Shown in pieces: positions 21,074 to 32,367 of a stretch of 64,000 nucleotides of DNA. Source of the stretch: Ectothiorhodospiraceae bacterium 2226 (GTDB lineage Bacteria; Pseudomonadota; Gammaproteobacteria; GCA-013348725); NCBI GenBank assembly GCA_013348725.1, contig CP054689.1, positions 2,786,501 through 2,850,500 on the forward strand, given 5' to 3'. Position 1 is the first letter of the stretch, and each line of letters begins with the position of its first letter. The translations under genes were made by a program, and so were the position numbers. The notes under the pieces were generated by a model. That model did not search any database, was not told where the DNA came from, and was given only the letters and a program-made list of their open reading frames with translations.

Positions 21074-21942
21074 GCGCGCTGGGCCGCCAGCCAGCGGCGG
21101 TGGCGCCGGCGCTCCCGCCACACGGTCTGCCACGCCAGCCACAGTTTGCGCAGCGGCGTGAGCATCACGCGGCGCTCCATCACCCGCAGGCCGTCCTCGA
21201 TCACCGCGTCCAGGGTCTCGCGGTAGATGCGCGCCATGATGATGCCGGCGCGCTGGCGCGCGCGGTCCGCTTCCGGGAGTTGGTCGAAGGCGCGCTCGTA
21301 GTAGCGCTCGGCGCGCTCCGCCTGGAAGCGCAACAGCGCCTCGAGTTCCGGCGTGTGCCGGTAGCGCAGGATGTCGGCCTCGCGCACCCCGAAGCGCGCC
21401 AGCTCGTCCTGCGGCAGATAGATGCGCCCGCGCGCGGCATCTTCGCGCACGTCGCGCAGAATGTTGGTGAGCTGAAATGCGATGCCGAGGTCGTGGGCGT
21501 ACTTGAGCGTGCGCCGGTCCTCGTAGCCGAAGATCTGCGCGGACATCAGCCCCACCACGCTGGCGGCGCGGTAGCAGTACAGCGAGAGCGCCTTGAAGTC
21601 GGCGTAGCGGTTCTGCTCGAGGTCCATCTCCATGCCGTCGATCATCTCCAGCATGTGCTCGCGGTCGAGCTCGAAGCGGGGCAGGTGGGGTGCGAGCGCG
21701 CGCGTCACGGGATGGCGCGGCGCGCCCTCGTACAGGCGGTCGACTTCCTCGCGCCACCACTGCAGCTTCACGCGCGCCACGGCCTCTTCGCGACACTCGT
21801 CCACCACGTCGTCCACTTCCCGGCAGAACGCGTACAGCGCGGTGATCGCACGCCGCTGTTCGGGATCCAGGAACAGGAAGCTGTAGTAGAAGCTGGAGCC
21901 GCTGCGCGCGGCCTTGTCCTGGCAGTACTGCTCGGGGGTCAT
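21070..21942 (-). CDS. hpnD: Presqualene diphosphate synthase HpnD
   Basis: HpnD condenses two farnesyl diphosphates to presqualene diphosphate. The 290-aa protein has both Asp-rich metal sites of the squalene/phytoene synthase family: REVDDVVDE (about 41-49) and LTNILRDVREDAARGRIYLP (about 157-176), plus YCYRAASVVG. The first residues MTPEQYCQDKAARSGSSFYYSF are typical of HpnD. It precedes hpnE with an ATGA overlap. Confidence 0.94.
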   Translation of the reverse strand: MTPEQYCQDKAARSGSSFYYSFLFLDPEQRRAITALYAFCREVDDVVDECREEAVARVKLQWWREEVDRLYEGAPRHPVTRALAPHLPRFELDREHMLEMIDGMEMDLEQNRYADFKALSLYCYRAASVVGLMSAQIFGYEDRRTLKYAHDLGIAFQLTNILRDVREDAARGRIYLPQDELARFGVREADILRYRHTPELEALLRFQAERAERYYERAFDQLPEADRARQRAGIIMARIYRETLDAVIEDGLRVMERRVMLTPLRKLWLAWQTVWRERRRHRRWLAAQRA

Positions 21943-22015
21943 GGGCGGTTGGTGGGTCTATCCGTGGCGAAAAGGCTTTGCGGACCGCCCATGATGCCGG
22001 AACGGACGCGATTTT

Positions 22016-22909
22016 TCATCCCGCGCGGCCGCGCGGCGGCAGCGCGGCGCGCCACAGCATGCTCGCCCAGTCGCGCGCGCCCAGGCGTGGGCGGGCGAAG
22101 ACATCGTCGCGCCGCTCGAACAAGGCCTTCAGCACGCGCTCCCCGCCGAGGATGATCATGCGCAGCTCGAAGCCGACGCGCCCCGGCAGCACGCGCCCAA
22201 GCGGCGCGCCGGCCTGCAGTAGCGCGCGGGCGCGCTTGATCTGCAGGTCCATCAGCCCGCGCAGCGCAAAATCGTTGCGCCGGGCACGCAGCTGCGCTTC
22301 ATCCACCCCGAAGCGGCGCATCTCGTCCTGCGGGATGTAGATGCGATCGCGCTCCTCGAGGTCCTGGCCGACGTCCTGGATGAAGTTGATCAGCTGCAAT
22401 GCGGTGCACACGGCGTCGGAGTAACCGAGGTTGCGCGGGGTGGCGGCGTCGAACAGATGCAGCAGCAGCCGGCCGACGGGGTTGGCCGAGTGTCGGCAGT
22501 AGTGCATCAGCTCGCCGAGGTCGGCGTAGCGCGTGACGGTGACGTCCATGCGAAAGGCGTGCAGCAGATCGTGAAACGGCTGCAGCGGGAGCTGGTGGGT
22601 GCGCACCACGTCGGCGAGCGCGACGAACAGCGGCTCGCGCGGGGCATCGAGCCGCTCCAACGCCTGGCCGAAGGCGTCCAACGCGGCGAGGCGTTCGGCC
22701 GGGGTGAGCTCGCCTTCGTCGGCGAAGTCGTCGGCGCGGCGCGCGAAGGTGTAGATGACCGCGATGGGCCGGCGCAGGCGCGCCGGCAGCAGGCGCGAGG
22801 CGACCGGGAAGTTTTCGTAATGCGAGCGGGCGAGTGCCTCGCACTCGCGATAGGCCGCCTCCAGCGCGACGGCATCCGCGGTCGGGGCGCCGCTGGGCGC
22901 TGCACTCAT
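22016..22909 (-). CDS. hpnC: Hydroxysqualene synthase HpnC
   Basis: HpnC converts presqualene diphosphate to hydroxysqualene. The 297-aa protein is a second trans-isoprenyl diphosphate synthase-fold member: HYENFPVASRLLP at about 30-42, the first Asp site ARRADDFADE, MHYCRHSANPVGRLLLH, and the second site INFIQDVGQDLEERDRIYIP. Its ATG overlaps the rmuC stop (ATGA), and hpnD follows after 73 bp. No squalene-hopene cyclase gene lies in the window, so the final product (hopanoid or other) is unknown. Confidence 0.94.
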   Translation of the reverse strand: MSAAPSGAPTADAVALEAAYRECEALARSHYENFPVASRLLPARLRRPIAVIYTFARRADDFADEGELTPAERLAALDAFGQALERLDAPREPLFVALADVVRTHQLPLQPFHDLLHAFRMDVTVTRYADLGELMHYCRHSANPVGRLLLHLFDAATPRNLGYSDAVCTALQLINFIQDVGQDLEERDRIYIPQDEMRRFGVDEAQLRARRNDFALRGLMDLQIKRARALLQAGAPLGRVLPGRVGFELRMIILGGERVLKALFERRDDVFARPRLGARDWASMLWRAALPPRGRAG

Positions 22910-24186
22910 GATTCGCCGGAGCCGATGCCGGCCACCGCGCGCGCGCTCTTGTCCACCGGGTCGAGGTCGGCGAGCGGCTTCTTCTCGGCGATGCCGAGCT
23001 CGTTGAAGCGCCGGGCGCCGGGCAGGATGCGGCTGTCGAACGAGCCCACCGCGCGGTTATAGGCGGTGACGCTCGCCTCCAGGCTGCGCCCGACCTTGTG
23101 CAGGTGTTCGGTGAAGGTCGCGAGGCGCCCGTACATTTCCTCGCCGAGCTCACGGATCTTCTCGGCGTTCTCGGCGAGTTGTTCCTGGCGCCAGCCGAAG
23201 GCCACCGCGCGCAGCAGGGCGACGAAGCTGGTGGGGGTGGCCAGGATCACCTTCTGGCGCAGCGCCTCCTCCAGCAGGTCGGGGGCGACGTCCAGCGCCG
23301 CGGAAAGGAACTGATCCCCCGGCACGAACAGCACCACGAAGTCCGGCGCGCGCTTGAACTGGGTCCAATAGGCCTTGCTGGCCAGTTCGCGCACGCGCTC
23401 GCGCATCTGCCGTGCGTGGCGCTCCAGCTCACGCGTGCGCGCCGCCTCGTCGGGCGCCTCCACCGCGCTCAGGTAGGCGTCGAGCGGGGTCTTCACGTCC
23501 ACCACGATCTCGCGACCGTCCGGCATGCGCACCACCATGTCCGGGCGGCTGGTAGCGCCCTCGCTGTCGCGCACCGAGGCCTGCAGCTGAAAGTCGCAGT
23601 ACTCCACCATGCCGGCCAGCTCCGCGAGGCGCTTGAGTGTCATCTCGCCCCACTGGCCGCGCACCTCGGGGCGCCGCAGGGCCTGGGCGAGGTTGCGTGT
23701 CTCGCCCTGCAGGCGCTGCTGGGTCTCCAGCATATCGCGCAGCTGCTGGTTGAGCGCGGCGTGCGACTGGCGGTGCTGGCCCTCGATGGTGCGCAGCTGC
23801 GCCTCGGTACGCGCCAGCGTCTCCTTGATGGGGGCGACCAGGCTCTCCACCGCCTTCTCGCGCTGCGCGAGCTGGCCCTGGGCCTGGATCTGGTACTGCT
23901 GCAGGTTCTCCTTGGCGAGGCGCAGGAACTCTTCGCTGTTCTGGCGCAGGGCCTGGCTGGAGAGGGCGCTGAAACTCGCGGCGAGCTGTTCGCGCGCCTG
24001 CCCCAGGGCCTGGGCGGTCTGCTGATTGGCGCGCCGTTCGGCCTCGAGTTCGGCGGCGAGTTTGGCCGCCTGCTCACGCAGGGGCAGGGCGCGGCGCTGG
24101 CCGTTGAGTTGGCCGATCAGCAGGCCGATGACCAAGCCCGCCAGGGCGGCGCCGGCGATGGCGGCCCACAACACGTATTCAGGCAT
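22906..24186 (-). CDS. rmuC: DNA recombination protein RmuC
   Basis: RmuC limits inversions at short inverted repeats and has a restriction-like nuclease fold. The 426-aa protein has an N-terminal membrane anchor (about 4-24), a Gln/Glu/Ala-rich coiled coil (about 30-165) and the RmuC domain: RGQWGEMTLKRLAELAGM, DMVVRMPDGREIVVDVKTPL, and FVPGDQFLSAALDVAPDLLEEA (segments from about 195 to 300). It sits directly upstream of hpnC with a 4-bp overlap. This is notable in a window rich in inverted repeats, though a link is only conjecture. Confidence 0.93.
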   Translation of the reverse strand: MPEYVLWAAIAGAALAGLVIGLLIGQLNGQRRALPLREQAAKLAAELEAERRANQQTAQALGQAREQLAASFSALSSQALRQNSEEFLRLAKENLQQYQIQAQGQLAQREKAVESLVAPIKETLARTEAQLRTIEGQHRQSHAALNQQLRDMLETQQRLQGETRNLAQALRRPEVRGQWGEMTLKRLAELAGMVEYCDFQLQASVRDSEGATSRPDMVVRMPDGREIVVDVKTPLDAYLSAVEAPDEAARTRELERHARQMRERVRELASKAYWTQFKRAPDFVVLFVPGDQFLSAALDVAPDLLEEALRQKVILATPTSFVALLRAVAFGWRQEQLAENAEKIRELGEEMYGRLATFTEHLHKVGRSLEASVTAYNRAVGSFDSRILPGARRFNELGIAEKKPLADLDPVDKSARAVAGIGSGES

Positions 24187-24258
24187 GCCGGGCTCCGGAT
24201 TATTGGTTGATCTTGAGGGTGTTCAGTATGCCGGTCGCGGCACCCGGCCACCAAGCGG

Positions 24259-24936
24259 TCAAGCGGCGCGCTCGCCCAGCCAGGCGAGGATGTCGCGCGG
24301 CTCCGCCACCAGGCCGTCGGCGCCCCAGGCCTGCGGCTGGTCGTGCGGGCCGAGATAGCCGAACAGCGCCACCAGGGTGCGCATGCCGGCGGCTTGGCCG
24401 GCCTCCACGTCGCGCTGCGCGTCGCCGACGTAGACGCAGGCGCCGGGCGCGAGGCCGCTGCAGGCACAGGCGTGCAGCAGCGGGGCGGGGTGCGGCTTGC
24501 TGTGCGCCACCGTGTCGCCGCTGACGATGCAGGCGGCGCGCGGCGTGAGCCCCAGCGCGTCCATCAGCGGGTCGGTGAGGCGTGCCGGCTTGTTGGTCAC
24601 CACGCCCCACGGGATGCCGCGGGCCTCCAGAGTGTCCAGCACCGACTCCATGCCCGGAAACAGGCGGGTGTGGCGCGCGATGTTGTCCTGGTAGATCGTC
24701 AGCAGGCGCTGGCGCAGGGCCTCGAAACCGGCCGCGGTCGGAGCCAGGCCGAAGCCGAGCTCGATAAGCGCCCGCGCGCCGTGCGAGACCACCGGGCGGA
24801 TGGCCTCGAAGGGCAGCGGGGCTTCGCCTTGTTCCTCGCGTACCGCGTTCAAGGCATAGGCGAGGTCGGGCGCGGTATCGGCCAGGGTGCCGTCCAGGTC
24901 GAACAGGACGGCGCGTAACGTGACGGGCGTGGTCAC
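24259..24936 (-). CDS. mupP: HAD phosphatase, probable N-acetylmuramate 6-phosphate phosphatase MupP
   Basis: A 225-aa HAD hydrolase with motif I FDLDGTLAD (nucleophile Asp13, acid Asp15), motif II VVTNKPARL, and motif IV YVGDAQRDVEAGQAAGM. By sequence alone it could be a phosphoglycolate phosphatase (Gph). The position 1 bp from ubiG, and the larger mtnA-gyrA-serC neighbourhood, match the Pseudomonas locus where the equivalent gene is mupP. MupP dephosphorylates MurNAc-6-phosphate in cell-wall recycling. The choice of MupP over Gph rests on that gene order. Confidence 0.82.
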   Translation of the reverse strand: MTTPVTLRAVLFDLDGTLADTAPDLAYALNAVREEQGEAPLPFEAIRPVVSHGARALIELGFGLAPTAAGFEALRQRLLTIYQDNIARHTRLFPGMESVLDTLEARGIPWGVVTNKPARLTDPLMDALGLTPRAACIVSGDTVAHSKPHPAPLLHACACSGLAPGACVYVGDAQRDVEAGQAAGMRTLVALFGYLGPHDQPQAWGADGLVAEPRDILAWLGERAA

Positions 24937-24937
24937 C

Positions 24938-25687
24938 TCAGGCCGCCCCGTCGTGCGGCTTGTGGTAGGCGGCCAAGTAGTTGACGTCGGCGTTGCCGCC
25001 CAGGCTGTAGGTCTGGGTGAGCGGGTTGTAGTGCAGGCCCGCGATCTCGCGGATCACCAGCCCCTGCGCGCGCGCCCAGTCGTCGAGTTCCGAGGGGCGG
25101 ATGAAGCGCTTGTAGTCGTGGGTGCCGCGCGGCAGCAGCTTGAGCAGGTACTCGGCGCCGACCACGGCCATCAGGTAGGCCTTGGGGTTGCGGTTCAAGG
25201 TGGAAAAGAACACGTGGCCGCCCGGGCGCACCAAGCGCGCGCAGGCCGCGACGATGGACGCGGGATCGGGGACGTGCTCCAGCATCTCCAGACAGGTCAC
25301 CGCATCGAAGGCCGCCGGGCTTTCCTCGGCCAGGGCCTCGGCGGAGATCTCGCGGTAGTCGACCTCGACGCCCGATTCGAGCTTGTGCAGCTGCGCCACC
25401 GCAATCGAGGCGCCGGCAAGGTCGATGCCGGTGACCTGCGCACCGCGCTGGGCCATGGCCTCGCTGAGGATGCCGCCGCCACAGCCGACGTCCAGCACGC
25501 GCGCGCCGTCCAGCGCGTGATGGGACTCGATGAAGCCGACCCGCAGCGGGTTGATAGCATGCAGGGGTTTGAACTCGCCCTCCAGGTCCCACCAGCGCGA
25601 GGCGACGGCCTCGAACTTGGCGAGTTCCGCGGGATCGACGTTGGCGGGCTTCGAGGCGCTGGCAGAGGCGTTGTCTGACACGTTCAT
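24938..25687 (-). CDS. ubiG: Ubiquinone biosynthesis O-methyltransferase UbiG
   Basis: UbiG performs both O-methylations of ubiquinone biosynthesis. The 249-aa protein begins with a Ser/Ala-rich 15-residue lead, then [25 protein letters not shown], the SAM-binding motif [31 protein letters not shown], and [25 protein letters not shown] (in several segments). [19 protein letters not shown] near the end is also typical. It is the first gene of a tight pair with mupP. Confidence 0.95.
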   Translation of the reverse strand: MNVSDNASASASKPANVDPAELAKFEAVASRWWDLEGEFKPLHAINPLRVGFIESHHALDGARVLDVGCGGGILSEAMAQRGAQVTGIDLAGASIAVAQLHKLESGVEVDYREISAEALAEESPAAFDAVTCLEMLEHVPDPASIVAACARLVRPGGHVFFSTLNRNPKAYLMAVVGAEYLLKLLPRGTHDYKRFIRPSELDDWARAQGLVIREIAGLHYNPLTQTYSLGGNADVNYLAAYHKPHDGAA

Positions 25688-25804
25688 GCTGATTCCTTGA
25701 TCGTTCCGGGAGCGTTCCGGTGGGCCGGTCGGGAGCGCGGCGGCGCCCGCCCCGGCGCGGGTGCCGACTAGGGGGAGGATAGCCCGTCCGGGGTCCGGGA
25801 CCGA

Positions 25805-27118
25805 CTATTTTGCCATACGCGCGTGCCACTGCCGCGCGATGGCGCGCAGTTCGTGCTCGTCCAGGGTGGTGAGCAGGCGGTTCTTGAGGAGCTGGCGGCC
25901 GGCTACCCAGACGTCGGTCACCTTGTCGCGGCCGGTGGCATACACCAGTTGCGAGATGGGGTTGTAGACCGGCTGCGTCTCCACGTCGGCCAGCGACACG
26001 GCGGTGATGTCCGCCGCCTTACCGACCTCCAGCGAGCCGATCTCGCCGGCGAGGTCCATGGCCCGCGCCCCGCCGAGCGTCGCGGCCTGCAAGGCCGCCG
26101 CGGCGGGAAACGCGCTGGCGTCGCCGGCCACTGCCTTGGCGAGCAGCGCGGCAGTGCGCATCTCGGAGAACATGTCCAAGTCGTTGTTGCTGGCCGCGCC
26201 GTCGGTGCCGATACCGATGTTCACGCCGGCGTCGTGCAGGCGGTGCACCGGGCAGAAGCCGCTGGCGAGCTTGAGGTTGGACTCGGGGCAGTGCAGCACG
26301 TGCACCCCGCTCTCGGCCACCCATTCGATTTCCTGGTCGGTGAGCTGCGTCATGTGCACCGCGCACAGGCGCGGCCCGAGCAGCCCGATGCTGCGCAGCC
26401 GGGCGAGCGGCCGCTGACCGTTCTGCTGCAGCGCCTGTTCCACCTCGCCCGCGGTCTCGTGCACGTGCATGTGGATGGGTACGTCGAGCTGTTCGGCCAG
26501 CACGCCGACCCGCTCCAGCGAGGCGGTGCTGACCGTGTAGGGCGCGTGCGGCGCCATCGTACTGCTGATCAGCGGGTTGCTGCGGTACTCGTCGTGCACC
26601 TCCAGCCCCTTGTGCAGGTACTCGTCGGCGTTCTTGGCCCAGGCCGTCGGAAAATCGACCACGATCAGTCCCACCGCGGCACGCATGCCGGCGCTCAGTG
26701 CCGCGCGCGCGGTCTCGCCCGGGAAGAAGTACATGTCATTGAAGCAGGTGGTGCCGCCGCGCAGCATCTCCGCGGTGGCGAGCAGCCCACCTTGATACAC
26801 GAACTCCGGCGCCACCCAGCGGCCCTCGGCCGGCCAGATGTGCTCCTTCAACCAGGTCATCAGCGGCAGGTCGTCGGCGAGGCCGCGCATGAGTGCCATG
26901 GCGGCGTGCGCATGGGCGTTGACCAGGCCGGGGATCAGCGCGTGATGCTCCAGATTGTGCACGGTGGCCGCGGCATAGCGGCGGCCGGCCTGATCGCTGG
27001 GCAGGATGTCCACGATGCGGCCGTGGCGGATCGCGACGCTGTGGTTGTCCAGCACGGCGCCGAGGGGCTCCACCGGGATGACCCAACGGGCATGCAGCAG
27101 GATGTCGATGTTTTCCAT
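25805..27118 (-). CDS. mtaD: 5-methylthioadenosine/S-adenosylhomocysteine deaminase-type amidohydrolase
   Basis: A 437-aa TRZ/ATZ-family metal-dependent amidohydrolase. Metal ligands are visible: HAHAAMALMRG (His69, His71), a central HMHVHETAGE, and IGTDGAASNNDLDMF for the last Asp. The family deaminates methylthioadenosine, S-adenosylhomocysteine or similar adenosines. The divergent neighbour mtnA (methionine salvage) and the matching Pseudomonas order support a methylthioadenosine role, but substrate assignment remains an inference. The ATG was chosen at MENIDILLHARWVIP; the frame runs upstream into the mtnA promoter without family similarity. Confidence 0.9.
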   Translation of the reverse strand: MENIDILLHARWVIPVEPLGAVLDNHSVAIRHGRIVDILPSDQAGRRYAAATVHNLEHHALIPGLVNAHAHAAMALMRGLADDLPLMTWLKEHIWPAEGRWVAPEFVYQGGLLATAEMLRGGTTCFNDMYFFPGETARAALSAGMRAAVGLIVVDFPTAWAKNADEYLHKGLEVHDEYRSNPLISSTMAPHAPYTVSTASLERVGVLAEQLDVPIHMHVHETAGEVEQALQQNGQRPLARLRSIGLLGPRLCAVHMTQLTDQEIEWVAESGVHVLHCPESNLKLASGFCPVHRLHDAGVNIGIGTDGAASNNDLDMFSEMRTAALLAKAVAGDASAFPAAAALQAATLGGARAMDLAGEIGSLEVGKAADITAVSLADVETQPVYNPISQLVYATGRDKVTDVWVAGRQLLKNRLLTTLDEHELRAIARQWHARMAK

Positions 27119-27277
27119 GTGCGGGGAGACGTGATGAAAGACCGTGATGTTGCCTAAGCGGCGCGCGCGCCGCAAGGACGACGCGCGGCGGGGCGCCCGT
27201 GTGCGGGGGCACCGCGCTCGGTTATGATGGCGGATTCCGTTCGCCGGGCGAGTCCCGCCCAAGCCTTGGAGCCCGTC
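27119..27277. promoter_or_regulatory. Divergent promoter region between mtaD and mtnA
   Basis: The 159-bp gap serves two divergent genes of related metabolism. A -10-like TATGAT at 27223-27228 would serve mtnA with a leader of about 45 nt. I see no clear -35, riboswitch or operator. Confidence 0.4.
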
Positions 27278-28330
27278 ATGGAACACGATACCGTCCGCGC
27301 CGTGGAATGGACCGATGAGGGGCTGCGGCTCCTGGACCAGCGCCGCCTGCCCGCGCAGTACGAGACCCTGTTGCTTACCGACGCCGCGCAGGTCGCCCAG
27401 GCAATACGGGACATGGTGGTACGCGGTGCGCCCGCGATCGGCATCACCGCCGCGTACGGCGTGGCCCTGGCCGCCGCCGCGCGCTGGCGGGAGGACCCGA
27501 GCCGCTGGCGCGAGCTAATCGAGCAGGACCTGGCGGTGCTGGCCGCCGCGCGCCCCACGGCGGTGAACCTGTTCTGGGCGCTGGATCGCATGCGCCGGGC
27601 CATCGCCGGTGCCGCCGAGCCCCCTGCGGAGGCCTTGCTGGCCGAGGCTCGGCGCATCCACGAGGAGGACGTGGCCGCCAATCGGCGTATGGGTGAGCTG
27701 GGCGCCGCGCTCATCGAGACCCCCTGCGGGGTGCTGACCCATTGCAACACCGGCTCGCTCGCCACCGGCGGCTACGGCACCGCCCTCGGCATGATACGCA
27801 GCGCCTGGCGCGCGGGGCAGGTGAAGGCGGTGTTCGCGGACGAGACCCGTCCGTGGCTGCAGGGCGCGCGTCTGACGGCGTGGGAGCTGGTGCGCGATGA
27901 CATTCCCGTCACCCTCATCTCGGACGCGGCGGCGAGCTACCTCATGCGCCGCGGCGAGGTGGGCTGCGTGGTGGTCGGCGCCGACCGCGTGGCGGCCAAC
28001 GGTGACGTCGCCAACAAGATCGGCACCTACGGTCTGGCGGTCGCGGCGCGCCATCACGGCATCAAGTTCGTGGTGGTGGCCCCGACCTCCACCATCGACC
28101 TCGATATCGCCTCGGGCGAGGAGATTCCCATCGAGACGCGGCCCGCCGAGGAGGTCCTGTCGCTGGCGGGGGTCCCGGTGGCGGCGCCGGGTGCGACGGC
28201 GTGGAACCCCGCCTTCGACGTCACGCCGGCCGCGCTGGTGGACGCCTTGGTGACCGAGCGCGGCGTGCTGCACCACCCCGACGCGGCCGGCATCCAAAAG
28301 CTGATGCGCGGAGCGGTAGTTCCGGCCTGA
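27278..28330 (+). CDS. mtnA: S-methyl-5-thioribose-1-phosphate isomerase
   Basis: MtnA converts methylthioribose-1-phosphate to methylthioribulose-1-phosphate in methionine salvage. The 350-aa protein shows [20 protein letters not shown] (about 47-66), the catalytic Cys in [20 protein letters not shown] (about 150-169), and the catalytic Asp in [20 protein letters not shown] (about 230-249). The ATG at 27278 gives [11 protein letters not shown], the usual start. Confidence 0.95.
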   Translation: MEHDTVRAVEWTDEGLRLLDQRRLPAQYETLLLTDAAQVAQAIRDMVVRGAPAIGITAAYGVALAAAARWREDPSRWRELIEQDLAVLAAARPTAVNLFWALDRMRRAIAGAAEPPAEALLAEARRIHEEDVAANRRMGELGAALIETPCGVLTHCNTGSLATGGYGTALGMIRSAWRAGQVKAVFADETRPWLQGARLTAWELVRDDIPVTLISDAAASYLMRRGEVGCVVVGADRVAANGDVANKIGTYGLAVAARHHGIKFVVVAPTSTIDLDIASGEEIPIETRPAEEVLSLAGVPVAAPGATAWNPAFDVTPAALVDALVTERGVLHHPDAAGIQKLMRGAVVPA

Positions 28331-28372
28331 GCCCGCCTCAGAGCGTCTCTCGCGGGCGATCGCGCACTGCGC

Positions 28373-28399
28373 TTGGGGGGTAGGGCGATGTGATAGAAT
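28373..28399 (+). promoter_or_regulatory. Probable gyrA promoter
   Basis: An extended -10 element TGATAGAAT ends at 28399, with a weak -35 candidate TTGGGG at 28373 (15-bp spacer). The start codon is about 100 nt downstream, leaving a G+C-rich leader. Assignment is by pattern only. Confidence 0.4.
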
Positions 28400-28500
28400 G
28401 GCCGCTTTCCGCCTCTGCGCCGCGTATTGCCGCGCCGAGGGGTCAGCTAGCCGGGCGCCCCTGGGGGCTCCGAAGCTTCTCTTGAGAGGATTGCCGAGCG

Positions 28501-31095
<2,595 letters not shown>

Positions 31096-31113
31096 AGCAG
31101 GAGCCAAACGAGT

Positions 31114-32199
31114 ATGAGCCGAGTGTTCAATTTCAGCGCCGGCCCGGCGGTCCTCCCGGAAGAAGTGCTCGCGCAGGCGCGCGAGGATCTGGTGGACTGG
31201 CAGGGCAGTGGCATGTCCGTGATGGAGATGAGTCATCGCGGCAAGGAGTTCCTGTCCATCGCCCAGCAGGCCGAGGCCGACCTGCGCGAGTTGATGGGTA
31301 TCCCCGAGAACTACAAGGTGCTGTTCCTGCAGGGCGGTGCCTCCAGCCAGTTCGCGATGGTGCCCATGAACCTGATGGGCGCGCGCGGCACGCGCGCCGA
31401 TTACATCAACACCGGCGCGTGGTCCAAGAAGGCGATTGCCGAGGGCAAGCGCTACGGTGAGGTGAACGTCGCGGCCAGTAGCGCGGACGAGCACTTCACC
31501 ACGGTGCCGAAGGAATCGACGTGGACACTCGATCCGCAGGCCGCCTACCTGCACTACACGCCCAACGAGACCATCGGCGGCGTCGAATTTCCCTTCGTGC
31601 CGGAGACCGGCGACGTGCCGCTGGTGGCGGACATGTCGTCCACCATCCTGTCGCGTCCCATCGACGTGAGCCGCTACGGCATCATCTACGCCGGCGCGCA
31701 GAAGAACATCGGCCCGGCCGGTCTCACGGTGGTCATCGTGCGCGAGGACCTCATGGGTGAGCCGCTGCCCGGCACGCCGACCATGTTCGACTACCGCACC
31801 CACGCCGACAACGAGTCCATGTACAACACCCCGCCGACTTACGGCTGGTATCTGGCGGGGTTGGTGTTCGCGTGGCTCAAGCGCCAGGGTGGCTTGAAGG
31901 GCATGGCCGAGATCAACCGCCGCAAGGCGGGGAAGCTTTACGCGGCCATCGACGGGTCGGATTTCTACAGCAACCCCGTCGACCCCGCGTGCCGCTCATG
32001 GATGAACGTGCCGTTCGTGCTCGCCAAACCGGAGCTGGATGGGACCTTCCTCAGCGAGGCCAAGAAGGCGGGCATGGTCGCGCTCAAGGGCCACCGTTCG
32101 GTCGGCGGCATGCGCGCCAGCATCTACAACGCCATGCCGGAAGAGGGCGTGCAGCGCCTGGTCGATTTCATGCACGACTTCGAGCGCCGCTACGGCTGA
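31114..32199 (+). CDS. serC: Phosphoserine aminotransferase
   Basis: SerC transaminates 3-phosphohydroxypyruvate in serine synthesis, and the vitamin B6 equivalent. The 361-aa protein begins RVFNFSAGPAVLPEEVL; the PLP lysine is in YAGAQKNIGPAGL (about residue 198), with ADMSSTILSRPIDV just before it. It begins the serC-serA-pheA-hisC-aroF-tyrA-aroA-cmk series, 18 bp after gyrA. Confidence 0.97.
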   Translation: MSRVFNFSAGPAVLPEEVLAQAREDLVDWQGSGMSVMEMSHRGKEFLSIAQQAEADLRELMGIPENYKVLFLQGGASSQFAMVPMNLMGARGTRADYINTGAWSKKAIAEGKRYGEVNVAASSADEHFTTVPKESTWTLDPQAAYLHYTPNETIGGVEFPFVPETGDVPLVADMSSTILSRPIDVSRYGIIYAGAQKNIGPAGLTVVIVREDLMGEPLPGTPTMFDYRTHADNESMYNTPPTYGWYLAGLVFAWLKRQGGLKGMAEINRRKAGKLYAAIDGSDFYSNPVDPACRSWMNVPFVLAKPELDGTFLSEAKKAGMVALKGHRSVGGMRASIYNAMPEEGVQRLVDFMHDFERRYG

Positions 32200-32217
32200 C
32201 GCGGCGGAAGAGACATC

Positions 32218-32307
32218 GTAGGGCGCATTAAGCGCAGCGCAATGCGCCGTGTGAGTTGACGATCCGGACGCCGTTGGCGCAATGCGCTTACGCTTATTGC
32301 GCCCTAC
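32218..32307. repeat. Inverted pair of the dispersed GC-rich repeat
   Basis: Two copies face each other between serC and serA: GTAGGGCGCATTAAGCGCAG... at 32218-32248 and its near-complement ending GCGCCCTAC at 32276-32307, with a 27-bp centre. The transcript could fold into a long imperfect hairpin within the serC-serA mRNA. The pair belongs to the family described at 51-54.5 kb but carries A/T variants. Confidence 0.8.
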
Positions 32308-32367
32308 GACGCCGGGGGAGGGGGCCGCGCGACAGCGCGGCAGGCGCACGAAAGAAAGGACGCGGTG

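Noticed and set aside
21074-21796. N-terminal extension of HpnE over hpnD
   Set aside because: It lies entirely inside hpnD in another frame; the FAD motif follows directly after the ATG at 21073.
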